Under the pieces are notes generated by a model. That model was not told where the DNA came from, searched no databases, and saw nothing but the letters and a program-made list of their open reading frames with translations. From Chloroherpetonaceae bacterium (lineage in GTDB: Bacteria > Bacteroidota > Chlorobiia > Chlorobiales > Thermochlorobacteraceae), in NCBI GenBank assembly GCA_033763895.1, contig JANRJQ010000010.1, positions 252,146 through 316,145 of the forward strand: a DNA stretch of 64,000 nt, in the 5' to 3' direction. The number at the start of each line of letters is the position of its first letter. Within the stretch, counting starts at the first letter, position 1. A program made the position numbers and the translations under genes. This document shows positions 54,817 to 63,583 of the stretch, in pieces.

Positions 54817-55929
54817 ATGAAACACTTCGATAAAAATATTTGCCAACGCTCACCGAAATCGTTAATTATATATTTCTTTCTCATGATCAGCGTCTTCGTT
54901 GAGGTAAATGGGCAAACCACACCTTTGGGCGGGCCGGAACTTCGGCCGGTGAAACCCTTAAACTTAGAAAATCCAGCTCGAGGAGTAAGCACCGCCGGAA
55001 CAGGAAAAAAAGTGATTATTCTTATCACACAAAATTGGGAGTCAAGCATTCTTGCTGCGTGGAAAAGTGCCGCATCCACTTTTGGAGATTCACTGAATGT
55101 TCAAAATACCTATTCGATATTGGATTCACTAACTGTGATGCAAACGTACGATGTCATTATTTATGGTGAAGGAACCTCAGTGAATAACATCACCACAGCG
55201 CGAAGTAATAATTTGATTCAGTATGTTCGTTCCGGAAGGTCACTGTACCTGCAAGGAGAGTATCAAACGACCTATGAAACAAATATCATGTTTAAACGGC
55301 TTGTCGATAGCTTAGGCGGAAATTTCTCTTGGAGCGCGGGCGTTACCGGAGATCAAAAACCGGTGACCATTTCAACTTCACTATCAAATATTCCAAATCC
55401 AACTGTGCCATTAAACTACTATTGGTGGGGCGTTGCAGGCACGACCGATGAAAATCAAGTGAAAACCTATTTGTCAAAAGGTGCAAATAAATTAGGTTTT
55501 TATTATAAACCAACGCCAAATGGCGGTGTGGTGGTCATGAACACAGACCAAGATTGGGTTAGGGATATTGCAGCATCAAATGGTATAAATTTATTAATAA
55601 ATACCTATTACCACCTCATTAATAACAAAACTCTTTCAGTTGGTCGAGAAGAATCAGTAAGAATTAGAGAGTTTGCTTTATCACAAAACTACCCGAATCC
55701 GTTCAACCCCAGCACACGCATTAAGTATCAATTGCCTGAAAAGGGCAATGTGTCGATTGATGTGTATGATATTTTGGGTAAGAAGGTTCAAACTTTGGTG
55801 AATGGAACAAAGGATGCCGGAAATTATGAAGTAACATTCAATGCTCGTAATCTTTCAAGCGGCGTGTATTTTTATCGCATCCAAGCGGGTAGCTTTACCA
55901 AAACATTGAAGATGATGCTCATTAAGTAA
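54817..55929 (+). CDS. T9SS-sorted secreted protein with a GATase/ThuA-like fold (unknown function)
   Basis: The 370-residue product has an N-terminal hydrophobic segment ([19 protein letters not shown]) that fits a signal peptide cleaved after NGQ. The central domain (about 60-275) has an alternating alpha/beta pattern with VIILITQNW near its start and [12 protein letters not shown]-like and [12 protein letters not shown] phrases, resembling a glutamine-amidotransferase/ThuA-like fold without a recognisable catalytic Cys, so this is a weak fold guess. The T9SS sorting domain ([20 protein letters not shown] ... [12 protein letters not shown]) ends it. The tail and terminator are a near-copy of those of the preceding giant gene. 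Confidence 0.65.
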   Translation: MKHFDKNICQRSPKSLIIYFFLMISVFVEVNGQTTPLGGPELRPVKPLNLENPARGVSTAGTGKKVIILITQNWESSILAAWKSAASTFGDSLNVQNTYSILDSLTVMQTYDVIIYGEGTSVNNITTARSNNLIQYVRSGRSLYLQGEYQTTYETNIMFKRLVDSLGGNFSWSAGVTGDQKPVTISTSLSNIPNPTVPLNYYWWGVAGTTDENQVKTYLSKGANKLGFYYKPTPNGGVVVMNTDQDWVRDIAASNGINLLINTYYHLINNKTLSVGREESVRIREFALSQNYPNPFNPSTRIKYQLPEKGNVSIDVYDILGKKVQTLVNGTKDAGNYEVTFNARNLSSGVYFYRIQAGSFTKTLKMMLIK

Positions 55930-55952
55930 ACATCACAATTTAATAAGATTGA

Positions 55953-55981
55953 AAAAGACGCCTTTCGGGGCGTCTTTTTTT
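55953..55981 (+). terminator. Rho-independent terminator
   Basis: AAGACGCC (55955-55962), loop TTTCGG and GGCGTCTT (55969-55976) followed by T residues; a copy of the terminator at 54714. It lies 4 bases from the end of the convergent methyltransferase gene. Confidence 0.9.
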
Positions 55982-55984
55982 GTC

Positions 55985-56716
55985 TTACTTTTTTTCTGCT
56001 ATCGCGATAATTGAAAGTCCAAAAGGAAAGGTAAGTGACGAAGTTTTGAGAACGCTAAGTTCGGATTGGAAAATCGATTTTAAGGAGTTGTTTACAAAAG
56101 GAGAAGGAATGGCAAATTCATTCCCTTCTTGCATATTCAGAATTTTCTTAATCGTTCGTACTGCAGCCGCAAGCGGAAAGAGATAGGAATTGAAATAGGA
56201 AATTTTCTTTATCCCGAATCCCGCATTCAGAATTACGCGGGCCAATTGGGGCTTGGTATAGCGGCGTTTGTGATGATTGAGGTCGTCGTGCTTTGACCAC
56301 ATCCATTGATACGCCGGAACGGTAATCAGACACAAGCCTTTAGAAGAAAGCAAGTCCTTTGCGCGAAGAAGCGCACCCAAGTCGTCGTCTAAGTGTTCGA
56401 TGACATCGAAGAAAGTCACGGCATCAAATGTGTTGCCTTGAACGGCTGAAAGATTTTCGGGTGAACCTTGCGAAACGCCAATTAAGCCCCGCTTTTGGCA
56501 CATCCCAACAGCAATAGGCGAAGCATCAACACCCCAAACTTGGAATGCTTCTTGCGCTTTTTCTAAAAAGTAGCCGGTGCCACAGCCGATATCTAAAAGC
56601 TTTGATTTTGGGGCGAGAAATTGAAGGGCGAGTGTGTAAAGAATTTCTCTTCGCGCTTGAAACCACCAATGCGACCGCTCGACCTCATAAAACTCGTGAT
56701 ATAACGATTCATCCAT
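55985..56716 (-). CDS. Class I SAM-dependent methyltransferase
   Basis: The 243-residue product has the methyltransferase motif I LLDIGCGTGYFLEKAQ (about 40-55), an acidic strand VWGVDAS, and FDAVTFFDVIEHLDDD (motif II region), as in Methyltransf_11/23 enzymes. A later segment NHHKRRYTKPQLARVILNAG is typical of the subgroup adjoining polyisoprenyl-phosphate glycosyltransferases. The start is ATG 56716; the longer frame starts with TTG at 56737. It overlaps the preceding glycosyltransferase stop by about 8 bases, so the two form an operon and probably act on the same sugar-lipid or surface polysaccharide. The substrate is unknown. Confidence 0.87.
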   Translation of the reverse strand: MDESLYHEFYEVERSHWWFQARREILYTLALQFLAPKSKLLDIGCGTGYFLEKAQEAFQVWGVDASPIAVGMCQKRGLIGVSQGSPENLSAVQGNTFDAVTFFDVIEHLDDDLGALLRAKDLLSSKGLCLITVPAYQWMWSKHDDLNHHKRRYTKPQLARVILNAGFGIKKISYFNSYLFPLAAAVRTIKKILNMQEGNEFAIPSPFVNNSLKSIFQSELSVLKTSSLTFPFGLSIIAIAEKK

Positions 56717-57704
56717 TCTGACTTTCCTTTCTATCAATAGTTTTGTAAGGAAAACCGATTTGTGAACTGATCAGATAAATCGGCCGCGATTTCACTTCAT
56801 CGTAGATTCTGCCAATGTATTCACCTATTATCCCAATGGTAAGAAGTTGAACCCCGCCCAAAAAGAGAATGATGACCATCGTTGAAGCCCAGCCTTCTGG
56901 CTGAATGCCAACGGTGAGTTTTTGAATGAGGTAAATAATTCCAAGAATAAAGCTAAGCGAGGAAACGGTAAGCCCAAAGTAGGTTGCAAGCCGAAGCGGG
57001 GCAAATGAAAAAGAGAAAATGCCGTCAAGTGCAAGCTTCATGAGTTTTGAAAGTGTGTATTTCACTTCACCGGCATAGCGTTTATCGCGTTCGTATTCTA
57101 AGCCAACTTGTTTAAAGCCAATCCAACTGCGAAGCCCGCGCACGAACCGATTTCGCTCGGGGAGTGAGCGCAAGACTTGAACCACTTTTTGATCGATAAG
57201 GCCAAAGTCGCCGGAGTCAAGTGGCATTTCGATGGAAGTAATTTTTTGAAGCAATTGATAGAAGCTTGAATAAGCAAGGCGTTTCAAGGCATTTTCTTTA
57301 CGGTTGCGGCGAATGGCGTAAATCACCTCATAACCTTCTTTCCACTTCGAATAAAATTTTTCGATGATTTCGGGCGGGTCCTGAAGGTCGGCATCCATAA
57401 TCATTACGGCTTTCCCTGAAGCGTGGTCAATGCCGCAGGTAATGGCAATTTGGTGCCCGAAGTTTCGCGCAAGATGGATGACGCGGAATCGATTGTCTTT
57501 TTGGGCGATTTCAGCGAGCAGTCGTGGTGTTTCATCACGGCTGCCATCGTTAATAAGGATGACTTCAAAACGAACGGCAAGCAGTTCAAGGCTTGATTTC
57601 AAACGATCGTAAAGCGTATCAATGAGCTCCGCTTCGTTAAAAACAGGAATGACGACAGAAAGATCAATATCGTGGAAAAATGCGCCTTCAGGCCGATGTG
57701 TCAT
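56709..57704 (-). CDS. Polyisoprenyl-phosphate glycosyltransferase (GT2, DPM1/GtrB-like)
   Basis: The 331-residue product has a GT2 catalytic domain: LSVVIPVFNEAELIDTLYDR at the start, NDGSRDET (about 54), the DXD-type DADLQDPPEII (about 104), and two C-terminal membrane segments (about 235-260 and 270-295). Such enzymes transfer a sugar from a nucleotide sugar to undecaprenyl phosphate. It is followed in overlap by the methyltransferase gene. The final acceptor is not known. Confidence 0.9.
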   Translation of the reverse strand: MTHRPEGAFFHDIDLSVVIPVFNEAELIDTLYDRLKSSLELLAVRFEVILINDGSRDETPRLLAEIAQKDNRFRVIHLARNFGHQIAITCGIDHASGKAVMIMDADLQDPPEIIEKFYSKWKEGYEVIYAIRRNRKENALKRLAYSSFYQLLQKITSIEMPLDSGDFGLIDQKVVQVLRSLPERNRFVRGLRSWIGFKQVGLEYERDKRYAGEVKYTLSKLMKLALDGIFSFSFAPLRLATYFGLTVSSLSFILGIIYLIQKLTVGIQPEGWASTMVIILFLGGVQLLTIGIIGEYIGRIYDEVKSRPIYLISSQIGFPYKTIDRKESQNG

Positions 57705-57777
57705 ATAGGAATTAAACGCTTGTCAAAATTTGAACCGAAGATACGCTTCACAATGAATCGAAAAAAGAGTAAATAAA

Positions 57778-57810
57778 AAAGCCATCACTTCTATTTGAAA
57801 TGATGGCTTT
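57778..57810 (-). terminator. Terminator between S46 peptidase gene and GT2 gene
   Basis: AAAGCCATCA (57778-57787) pairs perfectly with TGATGGCTTT (57801-57810); inner TTC/GAA pairs extend it. On the minus strand it is followed by a T-run (complement of AAAAAA at 57775-57780), fitting termination of the S46 peptidase transcript. Confidence 0.75.
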
Positions 57811-57849
57811 ATTAAAATCAACCAATTCAGTGTAAATCAATTGAAAGGA

Positions 57850-59994
57850 TTATTTACCAGCCTTGATTTCATTTTTTGGGGTTTCGCTTGTGAGTTCTTT
57901 AACCAGTTTCTCCGCTTTATAGATGTATTTCAATGCAGCGACAATCCCGCCGGTATGAACCGAAACGGCGCGGTTGGCTTCAGGTGTATAGATAAATGAG
58001 CCGGGCAAACTTTCGATGTTTCCATCAAAGATAAGGCCAACGGCTTCCAGATTTTTATTGACCGCGGCGCTTCCGCTGTTGCCGCCGATGATATCGTTGG
58101 TTGACACAAAATTCATTGGTGCGCTCAAGAGCTCTTTGGGAGGATTTTCCCAACGCTTGGGCAACGACCAAGGGAATTGTTTATTGAAGGAGTAATATCG
58201 GTCGTAAAGACCATAGTATGTGGTTTGAAACGGCGCCGTGGTGCCGTTGTAATCATAACCCTTTACAACGCCGTCATTGATGCGAAGCGAAAAAGTGGCA
58301 TCGGGTGGGGTGTCAGTTCCATAAATTTCAAAAAATGTTTTCGAAAGGCGCGTGCGAAGTACTGCAACTTTGGCTTGTAACTCTCGTTGTTTCGCGCCAG
58401 CCAAGCGAAGTCTTCTTAAGGCGATTGTACCCAGTTTAAGAAATGGCTCTGAGGATTGTGTGAGTTCTTTTTGTGATAAGTTAAAAAGGGCTTCTACTGC
58501 GGCTTGGTCATAAAGTTTGGTTTCTTTTATCAGCATCTTGGCCGCTGCCTCCGGAGAGCTTGATTGAAGTGATGCTTTGGTGTATTCATCTTCGGCCCCT
58601 AAATAATCGAGAGCCAAATGAAGATGCAATGCAAGAAATTGCTCATCTAAAGAAAGAACCGGCGAGCTGTTTTTCATTTCTTCTAATACACCAGCCTTAA
58701 TTTTTTCGAATTGCTCGGTTTGACCGCGTTCTTTGGCTTGAGCGGCTGAAAGCAAGGCATAGGCTCTTTGTAAACCGACATCTTGAGAATTGAAAACAAT
58801 ACGATCCGGAATCGATTTTTTGGTTTCAAGAACTAAAGTTTCCATTTCGCTCCAAAAGGATGAATCTGACGCGAATTTTGGATTTGCTGCAAGGTCAACA
58901 CGAAAGCGAGCCTCAAACGCTTTTTTTCGGGCAAAAAGATACCCATCTTGAAGCCCTCGGAGCTGACCGGAGTAGGCTTTTATGCCATTCTCTAATCCAA
59001 AAATTTCATTAAGAATGCTATCGCTTTTCGCCGTTTCGTTATAGGCTTTGAGAATCGCAGAGCGGGATTGAAGAAGCCGAAGTTGAAGTGGCAAAATGAA
59101 ATCGCGGCTTAAAGCAAGTTGAGAAACGGTGTTCAAGCGTTCGGTTCTTCCGGGATTTCCAACAACAAAGATGGGTTCGCCTTCTTTTACGCCATTGATG
59201 TTAAAGCGGTAGAAATCGGGTGTTTTACACGGATTGCCCTTTTCATCATAAGCTCGGAAGAAGGAGAAATCCATAGCATACCGCGGGTAGGTGAAGTTAT
59301 CCGGATCGCCACCAAAATAGCCAAGTTGCAGTTCAGGAATAAAAACCAATCGAATATCATTGTATCGTTTAAATCCATAAAGCGAGTAGCGACCGCCGCT
59401 ATAAAGGGTAATCGTTTGAATTTCAAGGGGTTTCCATTCCGGTTTTTCACCATATTGAACTTTAAGAACAGCAAGCATTGAATCACGCAATTTGACCTTT
59501 TCAGCTTCGGTTTTCCCTTGCGCCATACCGGCTTCGACCAATGCCGTGACATCTTCTATCCGGTCTAATTGATCAACAAAAAGACCCGGAACGCGGCGTT
59601 CTTCAGCAAGTGATTTCGCTGAAAAGCCATTGGCATTCATGTCTTCGCCCTTTTTTGCGGTTTTCATTGCAACCTCTCGAGCCACATGATGATTGGTCAT
59701 AATCAATCCATTTGGGGATACAAACGAACCGGTTCCGCCAACCTCTGTAAATCGAAGCGATGCTTTTCTTGCTTTGGTCAGCCAAGCTTCTGTTGCTTTA
59801 ATGCCATATTCACTTTCAAAATATTTCAAAGGTGGGTTTTCAAAAGTCCACATTTTCCCGTTATCAAATTTTCCGGGTTTAACTGTATCGGGATTGAAAG
59901 GGGCTTGAGCAAGCAGCAGCGAAGAAAGCAAAAGAGCAAATGAGAATAGCAAGCCTTTCAAAGAGGCCTTTCTCGAGGCAAAATGTGATTGCAT
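57850..59994 (-). CDS. S46 family dipeptidyl-peptidase (DPP7/DPP11-like)
   Basis: S46 peptidases remove dipeptides from the N-terminus of peptides in the periplasm of Bacteroidota and relatives that live on amino acids. The 714-residue product starts with a signal peptide (LLFSFALLLSSLLLAQ). The catalytic triad is visible: His in LIMTNHHVAREV (about residue 98), Asp in YFGGDPDNFTYPR (about 235) and Ser in IGGNSGSAAVN (about 655). A helical insertion between them (about 290-540) is characteristic. Whether it prefers hydrophobic (DPP7) or acidic (DPP11) residues cannot be told with confidence. It is transcribed divergently from carB. Confidence 0.9.
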   Translation of the reverse strand: MQSHFASRKASLKGLLFSFALLLSSLLLAQAPFNPDTVKPGKFDNGKMWTFENPPLKYFESEYGIKATEAWLTKARKASLRFTEVGGTGSFVSPNGLIMTNHHVAREVAMKTAKKGEDMNANGFSAKSLAEERRVPGLFVDQLDRIEDVTALVEAGMAQGKTEAEKVKLRDSMLAVLKVQYGEKPEWKPLEIQTITLYSGGRYSLYGFKRYNDIRLVFIPELQLGYFGGDPDNFTYPRYAMDFSFFRAYDEKGNPCKTPDFYRFNINGVKEGEPIFVVGNPGRTERLNTVSQLALSRDFILPLQLRLLQSRSAILKAYNETAKSDSILNEIFGLENGIKAYSGQLRGLQDGYLFARKKAFEARFRVDLAANPKFASDSSFWSEMETLVLETKKSIPDRIVFNSQDVGLQRAYALLSAAQAKERGQTEQFEKIKAGVLEEMKNSSPVLSLDEQFLALHLHLALDYLGAEDEYTKASLQSSSPEAAAKMLIKETKLYDQAAVEALFNLSQKELTQSSEPFLKLGTIALRRLRLAGAKQRELQAKVAVLRTRLSKTFFEIYGTDTPPDATFSLRINDGVVKGYDYNGTTAPFQTTYYGLYDRYYSFNKQFPWSLPKRWENPPKELLSAPMNFVSTNDIIGGNSGSAAVNKNLEAVGLIFDGNIESLPGSFIYTPEANRAVSVHTGGIVAALKYIYKAEKLVKELTSETPKNEIKAGK

Positions 59995-60243
59995 ATGAAT
60001 GGTATTTGGTTAAAACGTCACTTACAGTGGAAACAGTCGGCGTTTCACTGAATAAGAATTTAAGAAGTGAAACGGGTTTCCTCATATTCATTTTACAAGT
60101 ATCTCAGTGAAAATGTCACTTTTTTCTTTGGGAATTTTTCAATGAATGATAAAAAGTTAGAACCTTCTCCCTATTTTTGCACGCAAAGTTTAATGACCCG
60201 TAAATTCTTATCCCACTGAAACTTGATCTTAAAAGCACAATCA

Positions 60244-62241
60244 ATGTCTGAAAAGAAATCATTCGTCAATAACCCAAAACAAAGCGCACTTACAATGAAG
60301 TCTCTTCAACCACATCCAAAGAAAATGCAATTAACATCTATTGAAGAAGCCTTGTCTCACAAGCTTACAGCTGAAAAGCTTCGTGAAGCCAAAGAGAATG
60401 GGTTCTCAGATGTTCAACTCGCCAATATTTTTAATGCCAAGCCTGAGAATATTCGTGCGCTTGCCAATTACTTTGGGGTGAAGGCGGTTTTCAAGACAAT
60501 TGATACTTGTGCTGCGGAGTTTGATACAACAACACCCTATTATTACTCCACCTATGAAGAGGAGAATGAATCCGTATCAAGTGAGAAGAAAAAAGTGATG
60601 ATTCTCGGCGGCGGGCCAAACCGAATCGGACAAGGCATTGAGTTCGATTATTGCTGTGTTCAAGCGGTTTTCACGCTCAAAAAAATGGGAATTGAAACCA
60701 TTATGGTGAATTGCAATCCCGAGACGGTTTCTACCGATTACGATGTTTCGGATAAACTGTACTTCGAGCCTCTCACCTTTGAAGATGTCATGAATATTAT
60801 TGAACATGAAAAGCCTTACGGGGTGATCGTCAGTTTTGGCGGTCAAACCCCTCTTCGGTTATCGACGGCTTTAACCAAAGCCGGTGTTCGAATTTTGGGC
60901 ACAAGCTCCGAGGGCATTGATGTCGCTGAAGACCGAGAGAAGTTTGGCGTATTGCTTCAAAAGCTCAAGATTCCGCATCCGCCTTATGGCACGGCAAGAA
61001 ATCTTGATGAAGCCAAAGCAGCAGCACATTCAATTGGTTATCCCGTTCTCGTTCGGCCAAGTTATGTTTTGGGCGGAAGGGCAATGAAAATTGTTTACTC
61101 TGAAGAAGCGCTTGAAAATTATGTGGCGCAAGCATTAAAGGTTTCAGATGAGCACCCGCTTCTCATTGATCGATTTTTGGAGCACGCGGTGGAATATGAT
61201 ATTGATGTCGTCTCCGATGGAAAAGACACAGTTGTCTCGGGGATTATGCAGCACATTGAAGTTGCCGGAATACATAGCGGCGACTCGACTTCGGTTCTGC
61301 CTCCCCACAATACCCCAAAGAAAGTGATTGAAACAATGAAAACCTATACCCGCAAATTAGCGAAAGCCCTCAAGGTATCGGGACTGATGAATGTTCAGTA
61401 TGCCGTGCAGGCTGGAAAGGTCTATGTCCTTGAGGTGAACCCACGAGCCAGCCGAACAGTGCCATTTGTGGCAAAAGCTACCGGAACGCCTATGATTGAA
61501 ATTGCTTGCCGTGTCATGCTTGGCGAAAAGCTTCAACCGTTAATCACAAAGCTGAAACTTAAAGATTGCGATGAACTAAAGCTCGGGCATATCGCCGTTA
61601 AAGAACCGGTTTTTCCATTTTCAAAATTCTTGAAGTCTGGGGTTTTTTTAGGTCCAGAAATGCGTTCAACCGGTGAAGTAATGGGGTTAGGAACTTCCTT
61701 CGGTGAGGCATTTACAAAGGCAGCGTTTGGTGCTGGAAATAAATTGCCGACATCGGGAACTGTACTCGTAAGCCTTAGTGATGTGGATAAAAATGCTCTA
61801 ACAGCCCGCTTGATGGCCGCTTATGAAAAGAGTGGATTTGAGTTTATGGCGACTTCTGGCACAGCTGCATTTTTGCGTCAATTCGACATCGATTGCAAAA
61901 CCGTTTTCAAAGTAGGCGAAGGTCGCCCAAATGTGTTTGATGTAATTCGAATGGGGAAAGTTCAGTTTGTCATCAATACGCCCTTAGGTGAGCGCTCCCG
62001 ATATGATGAAGAGGCGATTGGAACTGCGGCTGTACTTTCGGGAATTGCTTATGCAACAACGATTGAAACCGCTGAAGCGGCACTTGCTGGTATTCAAGAA
62101 TTGAGAAAATCATCGTTTCGCGTGAAATCTCTTCAAGACTATTTGGGATACAAAAAGCCAAAAGCAATCTCGCCAAAGCGAAATCCAAGTTCCAAAGGAG
62201 TCACCAAACAAAAAGGCGCAAAAAATATAAAAGCCCGATAA
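60244..62241 (+). CDS. carB: Carbamoyl-phosphate synthase large subunit, C-terminal half (split type)
   Basis: The 665-residue product corresponds to the second half of CarB: the end of the oligomerisation domain (KTIDTCAAEFDTTTPYYYST, about residues 82-101), the carbamoyl-phosphate-forming ATP-grasp domain (ILGGGPNRIGQGIEFDYCC about 118; VNPRASRTVPFVAKATG about 402) and the MGS-type allosteric domain (about 530-640, FEFMATSGTAAFLRQ). The bicarbonate-activating first half is absent and there is no trace of it upstream, so the enzyme is split as in some archaea and Aquifex. The other half must be elsewhere. Start is ATG 60244; the longer frame begins at TTG. The C-terminal 30 residues are Lys-rich. 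A hairpin overlaps the stop codon. Confidence 0.88.
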   Translation: MSEKKSFVNNPKQSALTMKSLQPHPKKMQLTSIEEALSHKLTAEKLREAKENGFSDVQLANIFNAKPENIRALANYFGVKAVFKTIDTCAAEFDTTTPYYYSTYEEENESVSSEKKKVMILGGGPNRIGQGIEFDYCCVQAVFTLKKMGIETIMVNCNPETVSTDYDVSDKLYFEPLTFEDVMNIIEHEKPYGVIVSFGGQTPLRLSTALTKAGVRILGTSSEGIDVAEDREKFGVLLQKLKIPHPPYGTARNLDEAKAAAHSIGYPVLVRPSYVLGGRAMKIVYSEEALENYVAQALKVSDEHPLLIDRFLEHAVEYDIDVVSDGKDTVVSGIMQHIEVAGIHSGDSTSVLPPHNTPKKVIETMKTYTRKLAKALKVSGLMNVQYAVQAGKVYVLEVNPRASRTVPFVAKATGTPMIEIACRVMLGEKLQPLITKLKLKDCDELKLGHIAVKEPVFPFSKFLKSGVFLGPEMRSTGEVMGLGTSFGEAFTKAAFGAGNKLPTSGTVLVSLSDVDKNALTARLMAAYEKSGFEFMATSGTAAFLRQFDIDCKTVFKVGEGRPNVFDVIRMGKVQFVINTPLGERSRYDEEAIGTAAVLSGIAYATTIETAEAALAGIQELRKSSFRVKSLQDYLGYKKPKAISPKRNPSSKGVTKQKGAKNIKAR

Positions 62242-62252
62242 TCGGGCTTTTG
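62228..62252. terminator. Bidirectional terminator
   Basis: AAAGCCCG (62230-62237) and CGGGCTTT (62243-62250) form a hairpin with loop ATAAT that includes the carB stop codon (TAA 62239-62241). A and T runs on both sides allow termination for carB and for the convergent STAS gene. Confidence 0.8.
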
Positions 62253-62273
62253 AAAAGTTCTCACTTTTAGTAG

Positions 62274-62609
62274 TTAGTAGCTTGCAACTGCTTCGTCTTG
62301 GGTTTCATAAATCTCGAAAATTCGATCGAGCTTTGTAACCACAAAAAGCGACTTGATTCTCTCCGATGCTTGGCACAACTTCAAATTTCCGCCTGAATTC
62401 TTTACAAATGTCAGTGCCGATGTCATAGCCCCAAGTCCGGAAGAATTCATATATGAAACCTTGGCGAGATCAACCACAAACTGCTTCGAGCCCTCAGTAA
62501 GGAGCAAACGCAAGGCTTGATGAAACTCTTGAGCATCTGTGCCGCTGAGTACATCTGTTTGAAATTCAAGCACGAGAATTTCGCCAATTTGCTTTTTGCT
62601 AAAGAGCAT
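62274..62609 (-). CDS. STAS-domain anti-sigma factor antagonist
   Basis: The 111-residue product is a STAS domain like SpoIIAA/RsbV: the strand LVLEFQTDVLSGTDA, a helix, the signature FVVDLAKVSYMNSSGLGAMT with the phosphorylatable Ser in MNSSGLG (about residues 56-62), and the final strand GNLKLCQASERIKSLF. Such proteins relieve anti-sigma factors in partner switching. The start is ATG 62609 (MLFSKKQIGE); the longer frame runs back into secF. It begins 2 bases after the secF stop, so it is transcribed with secDF. The matching kinase is not in the window. Confidence 0.88.
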   Translation of the reverse strand: MLFSKKQIGEILVLEFQTDVLSGTDAQEFHQALRLLLTEGSKQFVVDLAKVSYMNSSGLGAMTSALTFVKNSGGNLKLCQASERIKSLFVVTKLDRIFEIYETQDEAVASY

Positions 62610-62611
62610 GA

Positions 62612-63535
62612 TTATCCTCTTAATTTGATTTTTTCTCCCGATTTTTCTTGCCAATCAAGAACAATCGCTGAAGCGATAAAGATTGAGGAATAAGTACCAA
62701 CAAAAATTCCAATTAACATCGCAAAAGCAAAACTTCTGATAATTGACCCGCCAAAAATAAAAAGAACCAAGACAGAAAGAAGAACAGTACCTGATGTAAT
62801 AATGGTTCGGCTTAAAGTTTCATTAAGGCTATCGTTGAATACCTTTTCATAAGGCTCGGTTTTTCTAATCTTTAAATTCTCGCGAATACGGTCATAAACG
62901 ACGACTGTATCAGTTATCGAATATCCAACGATTGTAAGAAAGGCGGCAATTACGGTTAAATCAACTTCAAGAGACATAAAACTAAAGACCCCGCCAAAGA
63001 GACTAAAAAGCCCTGCTACAAATAGAACATCATGAAAGATTGCGAAAACACCCGCAGCTGCAAACTTAAACTCAAAACGGAAAGAGACATAGATAAGAAT
63101 AATTACCAAAGCGCCTAAAAGAGCATAAACGGCCGATAATTTGAGGTCGTTGGCGATTGTTGGACCAACGGCATCAATTTTCAAGATTTCAAAAGGGTTT
63201 TGTGCAAGTTCCCGCTTTAAGCCGGTTTCCAATCGCCCTTGTAAATCATTTAAATCGCCACTGAAATCAGTAGTAATCATTACTTCTTTAGGGTTTCCGA
63301 ATTCTTTGATTACCCCGCTTATTTCCACTGAAGAAGCAATTGCACGGATTTTTGCAATTTCAACCGGTTCTTGAAAACGTAGAACAATTTCAGTTCCTCC
63401 TTTGAAGTCTATTCCGTAATGGAATCCGCGGATGGCCATTGAACCTAATCCAACAAAGAGCATGACTGCAGAAATCACATAAGCGATTTTTCGCTTACCG
63501 ATAAAATCAAAATTTGTGTTGTGTAAAAGTCGCAT
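62612..63535 (-). CDS. secF: Protein translocase subunit SecF
   Basis: SecF with SecD uses the proton gradient to drive late steps of Sec export. The 307-residue product has an N-terminal membrane segment, the periplasmic motif YGIDFKGGTEIVLRFQE (about 38-54), and five later membrane segments including FLTIVGYSITDTVVVYDRIR (about 200-220) typical of SecF. Length is normal. It follows secD in the same direction with a 48-base gap, and the STAS gene follows 2 bases after its stop. Confidence 0.94.
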   Translation of the reverse strand: MRLLHNTNFDFIGKRKIAYVISAVMLFVGLGSMAIRGFHYGIDFKGGTEIVLRFQEPVEIAKIRAIASSVEISGVIKEFGNPKEVMITTDFSGDLNDLQGRLETGLKRELAQNPFEILKIDAVGPTIANDLKLSAVYALLGALVIILIYVSFRFEFKFAAAGVFAIFHDVLFVAGLFSLFGGVFSFMSLEVDLTVIAAFLTIVGYSITDTVVVYDRIRENLKIRKTEPYEKVFNDSLNETLSRTIITSGTVLLSVLVLFIFGGSIIRSFAFAMLIGIFVGTYSSIFIASAIVLDWQEKSGEKIKLRG

Positions 63536-63583
63536 TTCTATTTAAGATTATATAATTCCTATTATTGACTTGAATTTGATTGT

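Noticed and set aside
60000-60243. Truncated carB caused by a frameshift
   Set aside because: The upstream 240 bases hold no remnant of the first half and the S46 gene is intact beyond, so a natural split is the better explanation.
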